64,000 nt of DNA from Spirosoma foliorum (GCF_014117325.1 NZ_CP059732.1:5221001-5285000), one strand, 5' to 3'; numbered from the stretch's first letter, positions 24,910 through 33,933 are shown. Translations and numbers: made by a program. The notes: a model not told the origin generated them from the letters alone.

Positions 24910-24957
24910 AAAACCTCCTGAACTTTGTGGTCGCCAAACTACAAAACAGGAGGTTTT
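24910..24957 (+). promoter_or_regulatory. Hairpin sequestering the transposase Shine-Dalgarno
   Basis: AAAACCTCCTG (24910-24920) is the exact complement of CAGGAGGTTTT (24947-24957), the unusually strong ribosome-binding site placed four bases before the ATG at 24961. The pairing would hide the site in any transcript reading in from outside the element. Confidence 0.8.
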
Positions 24958-24960
24958 CTA

Positions 24961-26308
24961 ATGAATACTGCTGCAAAACAAACTAATTCTGAGCAAGAAT
25001 GGCCAATATCAGTGGGCCTTTTTTATCAACAGCGCTTAACCCAGTTTACCCAAAGTATTGTTAAGGAGTTAACGACCTTGATAGATGTGCGGCTAGTACG
25101 CACCTTTAGCCAGCTTCTGATTACCTTATTACGCTTTCGGCACCGAAATCAGGGGCTGCTATTGAGCGAATTAGGCGAACATCTGCTCTCTGCCCGTCAA
25201 GCCCCAGCGGGTACTAAACGAATCTCTAACTTGCTACGATGCCCCTATTGGAGTCATACCCTGATCCAGACAAGTATTCGTGCCAAAGCCCAAACCTTTT
25301 ATGAACAACTTCATCAACAAGGACAACGCGTGTTGGTGCTCTGGCCGGGCCGCCGGTGCGGATGAGAGTGTGATGGAAAAGCCGGAGACACTGGCTAGTG
25401 AGGATTTGGGGGCCGTTCGGAGTAGTAAAGCTCGCCGACTTAAGCGCATTCGACCTGGCTACTTCAATCCACCGGATGGTAAACCGGTTTGTGTCCCAGG
25501 TCTAGAATGGTTGGGCATTTTATTGGCGGGTGCGAGTGGAGCACCTTGCCTGTTTGAGTTTGCGTGGTGGACTAGACGGGGGGAGCATGCTCGCCAGCGA
25601 ACGGATGTGCTCGATGATACCTTGAGTGAGCTGACCCAGCGTTTTAGTCAGACCGTCTTACATGTCTTCGACAGAGGCTATGCTTCCCAGGCTTGGTTAG
25701 GAAAAGTATTGACGGCCAACCTGAAGGGACTAATTCGCTGGCAAACCCATTATCGCTTACTCAATCAAGCGGGTGATTCAATAAAGACCTGGGAAATCAC
25801 GCGGGGCAAACGGTCGGTCGATCATCGGTTAGTCTATGATGCGGTTCAGAAGTGTCATCGAAAAACGGGTATTATTTACCAGCCAGTCCGGCACCCGGCT
25901 TACCCTGATGTGCCCCTGTATTTGATCGTATCGCGGCCTGGTAAGGGGCGTACGCCTTGGTATTTGCTCACTAACGAGGTCATTGATTCCCTGGAATCGG
26001 CTTGGCAAATGGTGTTTGCCTATGCCCGTCGTTGGCAGATTGAGACAGCCTTTCGGTATACCAAATCGGAGCTGGCTTTAGAATCTCCTCGTTTGTGGTT
26101 CTGGGAAAATCGGCTCAAGCTGATGATGATCGTCGCTTTATTATACGCCTTTTTACTCTCCTTACTACGGGCTGAGCTTAGCCACTGGCAGCAACTACTC
26201 TTGCGGATGGGTTGCCACCGAACGGGAAAGCGGTGCCGAGAAGCCTCAGCACCGCTTTATCGCATCCGAATTGCCTTTACCCACTTATGGACTCAAAATT
26301 CGGGATGA
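24961..26308 (+). pseudogene. IS4-family DDE transposase split by a 16-bp insertion
   Basis: The N-terminal part starts at ATG 24961 (MNTAAKQTNSEQEW) and ends in frame at LVLW (to 25344), then hits a stop at 25365. The C-terminal part resumes in the next frame exactly at 25361 with DESVMEK. Removing the 16 bases CCGGGCCGCCGGTGCG (25345-25360) restores LVLWDESVMEK, the expected region of the first catalytic aspartate. The second D is in VFDRGYASQAWL, and the glutamate is in the YREK signature Y-x2-R-x3-E-x6-K (YARRWQIETAFRYTK). All other blocks are intact, so the copy looks recently inactivated. Programmed frameshifting is unlikely because the insert breaks the catalytic segment. Confidence 0.85.
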
Positions 26309-26450
26309 CTCATGTTTTTTATTGAAGCAGTTGCCCCATCGGAGTCACACAAAACATAGGTCAATTTAAATCTCCGTGATTGCTTAAGTAGGTTAGCCTA
26401 ACAAAACGGCTTTTCAGAATAACCTAAGCTACTATACCTTGGGACTTACC

Positions 26451-27803
26451 ATGAAAAACACGTTGTTGAGTTTTAATCTGCTTTGTTTGATAATGAGCTT
26501 TCATCAATCGGCTCTGGCTCAGAAGACGAGCGATGATCGAAAGCGCATTGCAGCCGAAATGGAAAATTCGATCCGGACTGAAATGCTCAATAAATGGTAT
26601 CCGCAGTCGGTTGATAAGGAGTTTGGGGGGTTTCTGAGCACCTTCACTTACGATTTCAAACCCACTGGGCCGCAGGACAAAATGATTGTGACCCAGGCTC
26701 GTCACGTCTGGACAACTGCTAAAGCGGCTGAGCGGTACCCCAATGTCGCCTATTACAAGGATAATTCACGGCACGGCTTCCTGTTCCTGCGCGACAAGAT
26801 GTGGGATAAACAACATGGCGGTTTTTATACGCTGGTTGATCGGCAGGGTAACCCAAAGAATGCGTCGACCAAAGTGGCGTATGGAAATGCGTTTGGACTG
26901 TATGCCTTAAGCGCTTACTACCATATGTCGCACGATACGGCTGCACTGAATCTGGCTAAAAAGTCGTTTAACTGGCTGGAAAAACACAGCCATGATCCTA
27001 TTCGCAAAGGGTATTTTCAGGATTTAGCGCCAGATGGTACGCCCCTTAAACGCGATGCATCTACACCCTCTACGGCCAGTACGGGCTATAAAGATCAGAA
27101 CAGTTCGATTCACCTGCTGGAAGCTCTAACCGAACTCTACGCGGTGTGGCCTGATCCACTGGTCCGGGAGCGTCTGAACGAAATGCTTCACCTGGTACGC
27201 GACGTCATCACCTCGCCCAAAGGCAATCTGATCCTGTTTTTACAACCCGACTGGAAGCCTGTCTCGTTTCGCGACTCGTCGGAAGCGGTTGTCCTTAAGC
27301 ACCGCAGCCTGGACCATGTTTCGTTTGGCCATGATGTAGAAACGGCCTACCTGATGCTGGAAGCTTCGCACGCATTGGGCCTGAAAAATGACACGAAAAC
27401 CTTGCAAGTGGGTAAACGCATGGTTGATCACGCATTAGCCAATGGTTGGGACAAAAAAGTGGGCGGTTTCTACGATCAAGGGTATTATTTCAAAGACAAA
27501 CCTGGTATGACGATCATCGATGACAGCAAAAACTGGTGGTCGCAGGCCGAAGGGTTGAACACCTTACTGTTGATGGCCGATCGGTATCCCAACGATCCTA
27601 TGCAGTATTTTGCGAATTACAAACTGCTCTGGCAATATTGTCAGACCTATTTGATCGACCATCAGTATGGTGAATGGTATGAAGAAGGACTGGACAAAGA
27701 TCCCGAACGGAAGACATCCAATAAAGGCCATATCTGGAAAGCGGCCTACCATACCTACCGAGCGTTGTCAAGCTGCGTCGATCGGTCAAATGGGAAGCAT
27801 TAA
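26451..27803 (+). CDS. Secreted N-acylglucosamine 2-epimerase (AGE) family protein
   Basis: About 450 residues from the ATG at 26451 (MKNTLLSFNLL), with a signal peptide ending SALAQ. The mature part is an (alpha/alpha)6 barrel of the AGE/cellobiose 2-epimerase type: EFGGFLSTFTYDF, TQARHVWTTAKAAERYP, HGFLFLRDKMWDKQHGGFY, SFGHDVETAYLMLEA with the catalytic-region histidine, NWWSQAEGLNTLL and GHIWKAAYHTYRA. Cellobiose 2-epimerases epimerise glucose to mannose at the reducing end of beta-linked disaccharides; mannan-degrading Bacteroidota often secrete one. It has no glycoside hydrolase beside it, so the substrate is open. It is flanked by the IS element and by repeat copy 1. Confidence 0.85.
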   Translation: MKNTLLSFNLLCLIMSFHQSALAQKTSDDRKRIAAEMENSIRTEMLNKWYPQSVDKEFGGFLSTFTYDFKPTGPQDKMIVTQARHVWTTAKAAERYPNVAYYKDNSRHGFLFLRDKMWDKQHGGFYTLVDRQGNPKNASTKVAYGNAFGLYALSAYYHMSHDTAALNLAKKSFNWLEKHSHDPIRKGYFQDLAPDGTPLKRDASTPSTASTGYKDQNSSIHLLEALTELYAVWPDPLVRERLNEMLHLVRDVITSPKGNLILFLQPDWKPVSFRDSSEAVVLKHRSLDHVSFGHDVETAYLMLEASHALGLKNDTKTLQVGKRMVDHALANGWDKKVGGFYDQGYYFKDKPGMTIIDDSKNWWSQAEGLNTLLLMADRYPNDPMQYFANYKLLWQYCQTYLIDHQYGEWYEEGLDKDPERKTSNKGHIWKAAYHTYRALSSCVDRSNGKH

Positions 27804-27847
27804 TTGGATTCTAGACCTGCATTAGCTAATCTATTTTTTGTTTCGAA

Positions 27848-28158
27848 TCCTCGGTCTGTGTCCTTACAGAACGCTTTGACTTAGGCTGACATGCAGGTGT
27901 TTTGTGAAGAGACCTAGCTTCCACACATTTCTGATGCAGAGTAATCAGCCCGGTAAGGGCGACCTGTCAATAGTTATTATTGTTGATTACAAGCCCCAAG
28001 CGCCGTAGGTGCGACCTAATTCTGTCTCTATAGGTCGCACCTACGGCGCTTTAGGGTGTGGGAAATCTTCTTTTTTCTATTAACAGGTCACTCCTAACGG
28101 AGTTTCAAACAGGCCAAAAAGATGTGCATACACGTTCTGTGAGGACATAGACCGAGGA
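27848..28158. repeat. Nested palindromic repeat, copy 1 of 3 (about 300 bp)
   Basis: This fills the 389-bp gap between two genes. The outer arms (TCCTCGGTCTGTGTCCT and its near complement at the right end) enclose a middle pair (CAGCCC...GGGCGACCTGTCAATAG against CTATTAACAGGTC...CTCCTAACGGAG) and a central hairpin (27998-28052) with a 19-bp AAGCGCCGTAGGTGCGACC stem. Each of these pieces recurs in the same order and orientation in the copies at 30378-30625 and 49815-50125. No ORF fits inside. Confidence 0.92.
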
Positions 28159-28192
28159 TGCAAAAAAGGTACTACCTCGAAACCTACATTAA

Positions 28193-29041
28193 TTACCCTA
28201 CTTTTTGTTTCCAGGTTGCAATCATCAGCGGCCAACTGCCGGTATAATAGGTTCTATTTTGGGCCTGCTCTGCAAGTTCAGTTAGAAAACGATTGCTTTG
28301 TTGCTCCGTAGTAACCCCCATTTTTAGGGCGGCAGGCAGCAGGCTCCTGTAAACAGCCACCAGCATAGGGTAGATTTTCTGAAACGGCTCAATCAGGCCG
28401 TAGATGTCTGTGTTTGTAGGGGCGCCAATTCCAGCTTCGACAAATAACCCAGGCATTCGACTACCCATCCGATAATCTTTTCCACTGATGTCAAATGTCT
28501 GGAACAAAACCCGCTCAAATTCATCGGTAGCCCAGGTAGGCGGGTATGTATGGACGTAACTCATGTCATAATCCTGGATGAGTAACGTGCCGCCGGGTTT
28601 AACGAACGACCACAAATGCCGTAATACCGCTACCGGATTGTTGAGGTGGATCATGGTCAACCGGGCATAAACTAAGTCGTAAGGGGCATTGGGTAAATGC
28701 GTAGGTAGGGTTTCCAGATCGAGCGCCTGGAAGCTAAACTGAGGACCGATGGTTGTTTTTAAAATGTGAAGGGACTCTTCGCCCAGACGCTCATCTATAT
28801 CAATGCCCGTTACATGACCTTCTGGCCCAACCATTGTTCCCAGTAAGCGCATCACTTCGCCGGGGCCGCTACCCACTTCCAGGCAATTCATACCTTCCTG
28901 AATACCAATGGCCTGAAGAGCCCGTACCGTAGACACTTCCCAAAGTAAGGCTTGGGCCCGTAATCGCTGATACTCAGCCGACGTGCGTCCTAATAAATAT
29001 TGATCTTGTATATCGATGGTCATAGAGGTAGTTGATGTCAT
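28193..29041 (-). CDS. Class I SAM-dependent methyltransferase
   Basis: A 282-residue UbiE/Methyltransf_25-type enzyme. The SAM-binding motif is CLEVGSGPGEVMRLL (residues about 50-64), followed by VTGIDIDERL, the FSFQALDLETLP segment, YDLVYARLTMIHL and GGTLLIQDYD. No signal peptide. The protein probably methylates a small molecule; the substrate cannot be inferred. It is divergent from the AraC regulator at 29320, so the two may be a regulated pair, and the module is bounded by two direct copies of the nested repeat. Confidence 0.82.
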   Translation of the reverse strand: MTSTTSMTIDIQDQYLLGRTSAEYQRLRAQALLWEVSTVRALQAIGIQEGMNCLEVGSGPGEVMRLLGTMVGPEGHVTGIDIDERLGEESLHILKTTIGPQFSFQALDLETLPTHLPNAPYDLVYARLTMIHLNNPVAVLRHLWSFVKPGGTLLIQDYDMSYVHTYPPTWATDEFERVLFQTFDISGKDYRMGSRMPGLFVEAGIGAPTNTDIYGLIEPFQKIYPMLVAVYRSLLPAALKMGVTTEQQSNRFLTELAEQAQNRTYYTGSWPLMIATWKQKVG

Positions 29042-29297
29042 GCTGGTAGGAAATGTCGGGATTGGTTAAAATCGATTGTCTGAACTGACAGATGATTCTG
29101 TCTATCAAAACTAGTATTGCTGACCGAGACACATTGGCTACACTATACAGGATGCGATTTTAACTTTACATTCGGCTGAGTTAGCCCAATACGTGGCTTT
29201 ATTATACTTCGGCCACGAGTAACGAATCAGCATGACACAAGCGGTACAACGTGGCTGAAATGGTATTATTTTCGCTAAAAACAGCCATTTGTGCGTG

Positions 29298-29305
29298 TAT
29301 ATTTG
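29298..29305 (+). promoter_or_regulatory. Candidate -7 box for the AraC-family gene
   Basis: TATATTTG matches TAnnTTTG 15 bases before the ATG at 29320, which would give a very short leader. Confidence 0.45.
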
Positions 29306-29319
29306 TAAAAAATATACCG

Positions 29320-30213
29320 ATGAAGCCTTTATTGTTCAAAATTCCTACTGTCGATGATCGGTCGTTTCGCATTGAGCAGGATAATTTGGCGCATTTTTAT
29401 GGGCATCTGCACTTTCATCCGGAAATTCAACTAACGCTGATACAGGCAGGGGAGGGTACCTTAATTGTGGGCGATAAAATAGACCGATTTGCGCCTTACG
29501 ATATTCTGATGCTGGGTACCAATCTGCCGCATGTACTACGAAGTGATCCGGCATATTTTCAGGCCGATGCGACCCAACGTTCAACCTCGGTCTCGATCCT
29601 CTTTCGTCCTGAGCAATTGGAGTCGACGGTCTTAAGTTTACCCGAAACCCGCCATCTGAATCAACTGCTTCTGGAATCCAGGCATGGCGTCCGTTTGCGT
29701 TGTTGGGAAGGGCATCCACTGGTCGAACAACTAACAGCCATTCCAGGTCTTCGGCCCTTCGAACAATTTCTGAGCTTGTTGACTTTACTAGACTCGCTGG
29801 CGTCTAATCCGGTTCGGGAGGTATTGTCGGTCGTGGCTTACGAACAACCCCAGCGGCCTGAAGATCACCGTCGGCTGGAGCAGGTTTTTTCCTATATTCT
29901 GGAGCGTTACGATTCACCAATCTCGCTGGAAGATGTGGCGAATATTGCGAATCTAACGCCGGGCGCTTTCTGTCGCTTTTTCCGACAGCATACCCGCAAA
30001 AAGTTTTCGACTTTGCTCAACGAAGTTCGTATCGAACACGCCTGTCGACATTTGCGCGAATCTAAACAAACGATTAGCCAGATCGCCTTTAGTTGCGGCT
30101 ACACCAATCTGTCAAACTTCAATCGTCAATTTAAAGAAATCGCAGGCATGTCTCCCGGCGACTATATTCGGAGCTACCACAGCCAGCAAGTAAAAAAAAC
30201 AGCGTTATTGTAG
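29320..30213 (+). CDS. AraC-family transcriptional regulator with cupin sensor
   Basis: About 297 residues from ATG 29320 (MKPLLFKIP). The N-terminal cupin-like sensor has YGHLHFHPEIQLTLI and GEGTLIVGDKIDRF. The C-terminal pair of helix-turn-helix motifs is of the AraC/XylS type: ISLEDVANIANLTPGAFCRFFRQHTRKKFSTLLNEVRIEHAC, then TISQIAFSCGYTNLSNFNRQFKE. The HxH in the sensor suggests sugar binding as in RhaR/XylR-like regulators, but this is inference. Likely targets are the divergent methyltransferase or the gene itself. Confidence 0.88.
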   Translation: MKPLLFKIPTVDDRSFRIEQDNLAHFYGHLHFHPEIQLTLIQAGEGTLIVGDKIDRFAPYDILMLGTNLPHVLRSDPAYFQADATQRSTSVSILFRPEQLESTVLSLPETRHLNQLLLESRHGVRLRCWEGHPLVEQLTAIPGLRPFEQFLSLLTLLDSLASNPVREVLSVVAYEQPQRPEDHRRLEQVFSYILERYDSPISLEDVANIANLTPGAFCRFFRQHTRKKFSTLLNEVRIEHACRHLRESKQTISQIAFSCGYTNLSNFNRQFKEIAGMSPGDYIRSYHSQQVKKTALL

Positions 30214-30250
30214 TAGGATAAGGAGCTTTTTTGCAGAAATGTTCTCTTTG

Positions 30251-30368
30251 TTCGGCGTAGTCTATGGACTACGCCGTGGTGTTATTCGGTCTCCGACCGG
30301 TTTTTCCAACTTATTTCACCCCGGTCAGAGACCGGATAACACACGAACGTAGTTAATACTACGCTCAA
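30251..30368. repeat. Two-tier intergenic palindrome
   Basis: The inner arms GTTATTCGGTCTCCGACCGG (30281-30300) and CCGGTCAGAGACCGGATAAC (30321-30340) pair with few mismatches. Outside them, each side carries its own self-complementary hairpin: GCGTAGTCTATGGACTACGC on the left and CGTAGTTAATACTACG on the right. The two outer hairpins differ in sequence yet each remains paired. The element lies directly after the AraC gene and abuts nested repeat copy 2. Confidence 0.8.
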
Positions 30369-30377
30369 CATGGGGAA

Positions 30378-30625
30378 CGCCTAGAGTAAACGTACATTTC
30401 TGGCGATGGCTAATCAGCCCTGTAGGGGCGTCCTGTCAATAGGTATTGTTGCTTAGTAAGAGACTCAAGCGCCGTAGGTGCGACCTAATTTTGTTCATAT
30501 CGGTCGCACCTACGGCGCTTCAAGGTATTGCTAATTCTGTGACTTCTATCAACAGGCCACTCCTAACGGAGTTTCGAAGATGCCCCAAAAATGTGTGTAT
30601 ACTCTATGGGAGGGCATAGACCGAA
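30378..30625. repeat. Nested palindromic repeat, copy 2 of 3
   Basis: It shares with copies 1 and 3 the TAATCAGCCCTGTAGGGGCG and CCTGTCAATAG segment, the central AAGCGCCGTAGGTGCGACC hairpin, and ACTCCTAACGGAGTTTCG. Its right end (GGGCATAGACCGA) keeps part of the outer arm, but the matching left outer arm is replaced by the two-tier palindrome at 30251-30368. Same orientation as the other copies. Confidence 0.88.
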
Positions 30626-30673
30626 AGTGCGGCAAGTGAAAAAACAGACTTGTAAAAAGCCTATCAACCGTTG

Positions 30674-31654
30674 TTACTCAACGAAATTCCGTTTACTGGT
30701 GGCGTTTGGCGTTGGGAAATCGGTGGGAATCGGAATGTCGACTTTGCCAGTGGCGGCCCACTGAGCACCCCGTTGCAAACAGGTGATGAAGCCAACGCAT
30801 TCGACTGAATAATCGACGTGCCCCAAAGGAGTATGGAAAATTCGACCCTTCCCGTAATTAATGGTCATGAGCATTGGCTCGTTTCGGTCGGTACCTTTGT
30901 TCTCTTTAGACGAGAAAGCCGTTGCAAGTACCGTCATATTCTCAGCGGGACCGCGTAGGCGATCATACATCTCATCTTTTGTATGCATCCAGGTTAGGGG
31001 CATACCTTTCGTGATCGGGTGGTTCGCGTCCCGAACCGTTATCAGAAACTCGCTCTGCGCCCCGTGCGATCCGGCACGTCCGGGTTGCGGGTCTCTAATT
31101 AACTTTCCCTCATTGTCGTAATACACAAAAGGACCGTCTTTTTCGGTACGATCGCCCCAACCACCAAGGCCGATCATTTTGTTGTAGGCGGGCCACATCG
31201 GAAACGAGTTATCTGCCGCGTGAACAACAACCAGCCCACCCCCTTTTTTAATAAAGTTTTCAAAATCGGCCTGCGTCTCGTCGGACCAGGGAGCGGCATT
31301 CCAGCCAAAATTGCAGATGACCAGATCATACTTCGAGAAGTCGGGATGGAAACTGGAATCGGCTTTTGCTTTGGGTAACGCTACGGTGTTTTGAACCCCC
31401 GGAATCTTATATTTTTCAATCAGATCAGCGCCGTTCCAGGTATAATAAGACCGCTTTACATCGACCGAAAACTTACCCGTTTCCTCGAGGTAACGCTTCA
31501 TCATAAACGTGATTTTAGGCCATTGTTCGTGGTTATTCTGCCCGTCGACAATGAGCGTTCTGATGACTTTGGCCTTTCCTTTTTGAGTTGTCTGGGCCAG
31601 CAAATTAGTGCCCGTAATAATGATCAGTACGATAAGAGCGTATAGCGATTTCAT
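30674..31654 (-). CDS. Secreted ThuA-like domain protein
   Basis: 326 residues with a signal peptide (1 to about 20, ending NLLAQ). The ThuA fold, a class I glutamine-amidotransferase-like domain, shows LIVDGQNNHEQWP at the start, YDLVICNFGW, FENFIKKGGGLVVVHAADNSFP, and near the end GKGRIFHTPLGH. The family is named for trehalose utilisation; secreted forms are numerous in Bacteroidota and are linked to sugar or polyol catabolism, but the reaction is not defined. It stands alone on the minus strand. Confidence 0.85.
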   Translation of the reverse strand: MKSLYALIVLIIITGTNLLAQTTQKGKAKVIRTLIVDGQNNHEQWPKITFMMKRYLEETGKFSVDVKRSYYTWNGADLIEKYKIPGVQNTVALPKAKADSSFHPDFSKYDLVICNFGWNAAPWSDETQADFENFIKKGGGLVVVHAADNSFPMWPAYNKMIGLGGWGDRTEKDGPFVYYDNEGKLIRDPQPGRAGSHGAQSEFLITVRDANHPITKGMPLTWMHTKDEMYDRLRGPAENMTVLATAFSSKENKGTDRNEPMLMTINYGKGRIFHTPLGHVDYSVECVGFITCLQRGAQWAATGKVDIPIPTDFPTPNATSKRNFVE

Positions 31655-31784
31655 AAAAATGGGGTTGACGGTACCAGGAGAACTCAGCGTAGCCGCAAGG
31701 ATTTATACTCGTCAAAACAAGTACTGGATTGAATCTACCCTCGTGGCCGGATTCTTCTGCCTGAATCTGCTACTGCGAATTTAG

Positions 31785-32444
31785 TTAGTTTGTTGGCAAA
31801 TGCCGGTTATAGCCTGCTTTTACCAAAACATCGAAGGCATCCCACACATCGTCGGGAATGGTCTGTGGAATCTGGAAGCCTTTATCGGGATATGTTTTTA
31901 TTCGTTGCAGATCACCAACCATAATGCTGATAACATCATCGGGGGTTAATTCTGGATTTGTGTAGGTGCTTAAATAGTCGTCAAACGAATCCTGTGGCGA
32001 CGTAACGATCACTTCTTTTTCGGGCCACACTTTTTTGAAGGTCGCAAAGCTCCGTCGTTCCATATACGGTTTTTGGACGACAATAAACGTTTGTAGGTCG
32101 AGGTTGTGCTGCTCCAGTAGCTGCTTTGTAAATAACACGTTTTCGCCGGTATTGCTTGATCGGTTCTCAATCAAAATTCGATCAGCGGGAACTCCCATAT
32201 TGATCGCAATACGGGCAAACAAGTCGGCTTCGGGCTCTGACCACATTGATTTTGTGATGACGCCTAATCCGCCCGAAAATATTAATAAGGGTGCCCAGCC
32301 TGCCAGAAACAAATCGGCGGCCCTTTCGGCAACCCGGACGTCGTGGCTACACAGCACCAAAATAGCATCTGCTTTCCGTAACTGGTGGTTGGTATGATGA
32401 TAGTCCCAAATTTTGATAGCCAGGTCGCGTAGGTGATTTGTCAT
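31785..32444 (-). CDS. YdcF/ElyC-family (DUF218) protein
   Basis: A 219-residue soluble DUF218 protein. ADAILVLCSHDVRVAERAADLFLAG near the N terminus, LLIFSGGLG, PADRILIENRSSNTGENVLFTKQLL and IVVQKPYMERRSFATFKKVWP are the family blocks. The best known relatives are YdcF, which binds SAM in vitro, and the envelope proteins SanA and ElyC; this one lacks a membrane anchor, like YdcF. Function unknown. It stands alone upstream of a bidirectional terminator. Confidence 0.83.
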   Translation of the reverse strand: MTNHLRDLAIKIWDYHHTNHQLRKADAILVLCSHDVRVAERAADLFLAGWAPLLIFSGGLGVITKSMWSEPEADLFARIAINMGVPADRILIENRSSNTGENVLFTKQLLEQHNLDLQTFIVVQKPYMERRSFATFKKVWPEKEVIVTSPQDSFDDYLSTYTNPELTPDDVISIMVGDLQRIKTYPDKGFQIPQTIPDDVWDAFDVLVKAGYNRHLPTN

Positions 32445-32513
32445 GCTAAATGAACGTATTTGACCGCGAAACTATTGGGCAAACGCTAACTAACCAATCT
32501 ACCCACTAACGCA

Positions 32514-32564
32514 AAAAGGCTAATCAGTTAGTAGACGTCTATGCTCTAAAACTGATTAGCCTTT
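32514..32564. terminator. Bidirectional hairpin terminator
   Basis: AAAGGCTAATCAGTT pairs with AACTGATTAGCCTTT (15 bp, 21-base loop). On the minus strand the stem is followed by a T run, so it can end the transcript of the gene at 32585-33826. Confidence 0.75.
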
Positions 32565-32584
32565 ATCTACTCAATGACAGAGCT

Positions 32585-33826
32585 TTAGCTCCACATAGGG
32601 TTCTTGCTTCGTGATACCTTGAATATATTCTCTCCAGTGCTTTTTAGCTTCGCTTTTATCTGTATTACCATCCCAGGATTGAAACCTCTTGAGTGTCTGT
32701 CCAGAAACGCTTCGGCCTCAGCTATATTTTGCAATGCCTGATCCCATTTAACTTGTTCCCAGATGGCTCCTACATCCACCTTCGCGGCTTTGTATACCCC
32801 TAGGCTACCCGTTACTATGGAAATCGCGGCACCACCACCACCAGCCGCAGCGCCTACTGCCTGAGCCGCTCCTGCCTGTGTAGCTGCCATTAATCCTCTG
32901 GTCATTCCTTCTTTAGCACCTATTGCCCCGCCCCCTTTTAATAACTCTTTTCCGGCAATTGCGGCTCTTCCGTGTTGGACTCCACTTTCATGTCGTGCGT
33001 TTTCTAGGCCTCTCTCTGCAACTGCCCGTGCAGCGCCCACCCCTACACCAACTGCGGCCGAAGAGGCCCCAATGGCTATGGCACCAGCAGCCATTGGAAT
33101 AGCCGCCAGACCACCAGTAGCAACAATCCCGGCAATAATTATTCCACCAGCAACCATACCGAGCGCTATTTGTGCTCCGCTTAATGCTCCAAGGCGGTTT
33201 CGCCACTTGGTTACATCTTGCTCGTTTTTCTCGAACAGGTCGATTAGATCATCAACCTTCTGGCACCAGCTGGCTATTTCGCCGAAACGTTCTATCTGAA
33301 GGCTCGCAGGCATACTCGTGACCCCACGGCCGCGTGATCTCCCTTCTATTGCACCAAAGTGATCCTCGCGCTCCGTTATCGAAGCAAGCTGACTGACAGG
33401 CGCTGACGGTTGATCAAATCTTGATAGGATTTCAACCCCGGCTTCGCTGGTATTTAGAGCGGAACTACTGATCAACGGAGTTGATGCATCAGTCCATCCG
33501 CCCATGAAATCCCGACCATACCAACCGGCCCGTCGTGTGCTCCCACCACCTACTCCCGGATTCCAATACCGCATCTCTCTGGTCTCATCTCCCTGTTGGT
33601 AGAGTTTTTTTGCGGCCCAGTAACCGTTTGAAGCAACCTTGCCCGGTAGGGCTGCCACTCGTCTCTCCGCACCAACACGTGGAGGAGCTGCAACCGCAGC
33701 GGCTCTCGCCTGGGCAATTTGCCGTGGATTACCACTCACTGCTGGCAGGCCTGACCCTCCAGAAGATGTAATGAAGGGAACCCTACGGGCGGCAACGCGT
33801 CTGTGGCCAGGTCGTGAAGGAGTCAT
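32585..33826 (-). CDS. Orphan protein with long glycine/alanine-rich hydrophobic core
   Basis: 413 residues, not recognised. The first 60 or so residues are basic and low-complexity (RPGHRRVAARR, then alanine/arginine-rich). A polar middle (about 75-205) includes YWNPGVGGGSTRRAGWYG and a helix WCQKVDDLIDLFEKNEQDVTKWRNRL. From about 206 to 365 comes a long run of glycine-zipper-like segments (GMVAGGIIIAGIVATGGLAAIP, GASSAAVGVGVGAARAV, GAAQAVGAAAGGGGAAI) broken by a charged stretch. The C terminus is a basic helix. No signal peptide. The layout recalls membrane-inserting effectors or toxins, but no toxin motif, immunity gene or secretion genes are adjacent. The alanine/glycine codons make it richer in GC than its surroundings. 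Confidence 0.6.
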   Translation of the reverse strand: MTPSRPGHRRVAARRVPFITSSGGSGLPAVSGNPRQIAQARAAAVAAPPRVGAERRVAALPGKVASNGYWAAKKLYQQGDETREMRYWNPGVGGGSTRRAGWYGRDFMGGWTDASTPLISSSALNTSEAGVEILSRFDQPSAPVSQLASITEREDHFGAIEGRSRGRGVTSMPASLQIERFGEIASWCQKVDDLIDLFEKNEQDVTKWRNRLGALSGAQIALGMVAGGIIIAGIVATGGLAAIPMAAGAIAIGASSAAVGVGVGAARAVAERGLENARHESGVQHGRAAIAGKELLKGGGAIGAKEGMTRGLMAATQAGAAQAVGAAAGGGGAAISIVTGSLGVYKAAKVDVGAIWEQVKWDQALQNIAEAEAFLDRHSRGFNPGMVIQIKAKLKSTGENIFKVSRSKNPMWS

Positions 33827-33933
33827 AGAAATAACGAATTAGTGTGACTAAATTGGTATAGTCAGTAATTCGAAATTAGCGAATAGGATGATTAATATGA
33901 ATTTTATTAATTATAAGGTAGACTCATTTTCCC

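Larger units (their letters stand above)
24868..26316 (+). mobile_element. IS4-type insertion sequence, about 1.44 kb
   Basis: Perfect 22-bp terminal inverted repeats (24868-24889, 26295-26316) read inwards AACATGAGTCATCCCGAATT then TT. The palindrome CATG at both ends may instead be a 4-bp target duplication, which would put the element ends at 24874 and 26310; this cannot be settled here. One transposase gene lies inside and its stop codon falls in the right repeat. No longer direct repeat flanks the element. It sits just downstream of ychF. Confidence 0.9.

Noticed and set aside
25280..25365. Programmed ribosomal frameshift in the transposase
   Set aside because: There is no slippery site; the two frames join exactly only if 16 bases are removed, and the insert breaks the catalytic block.
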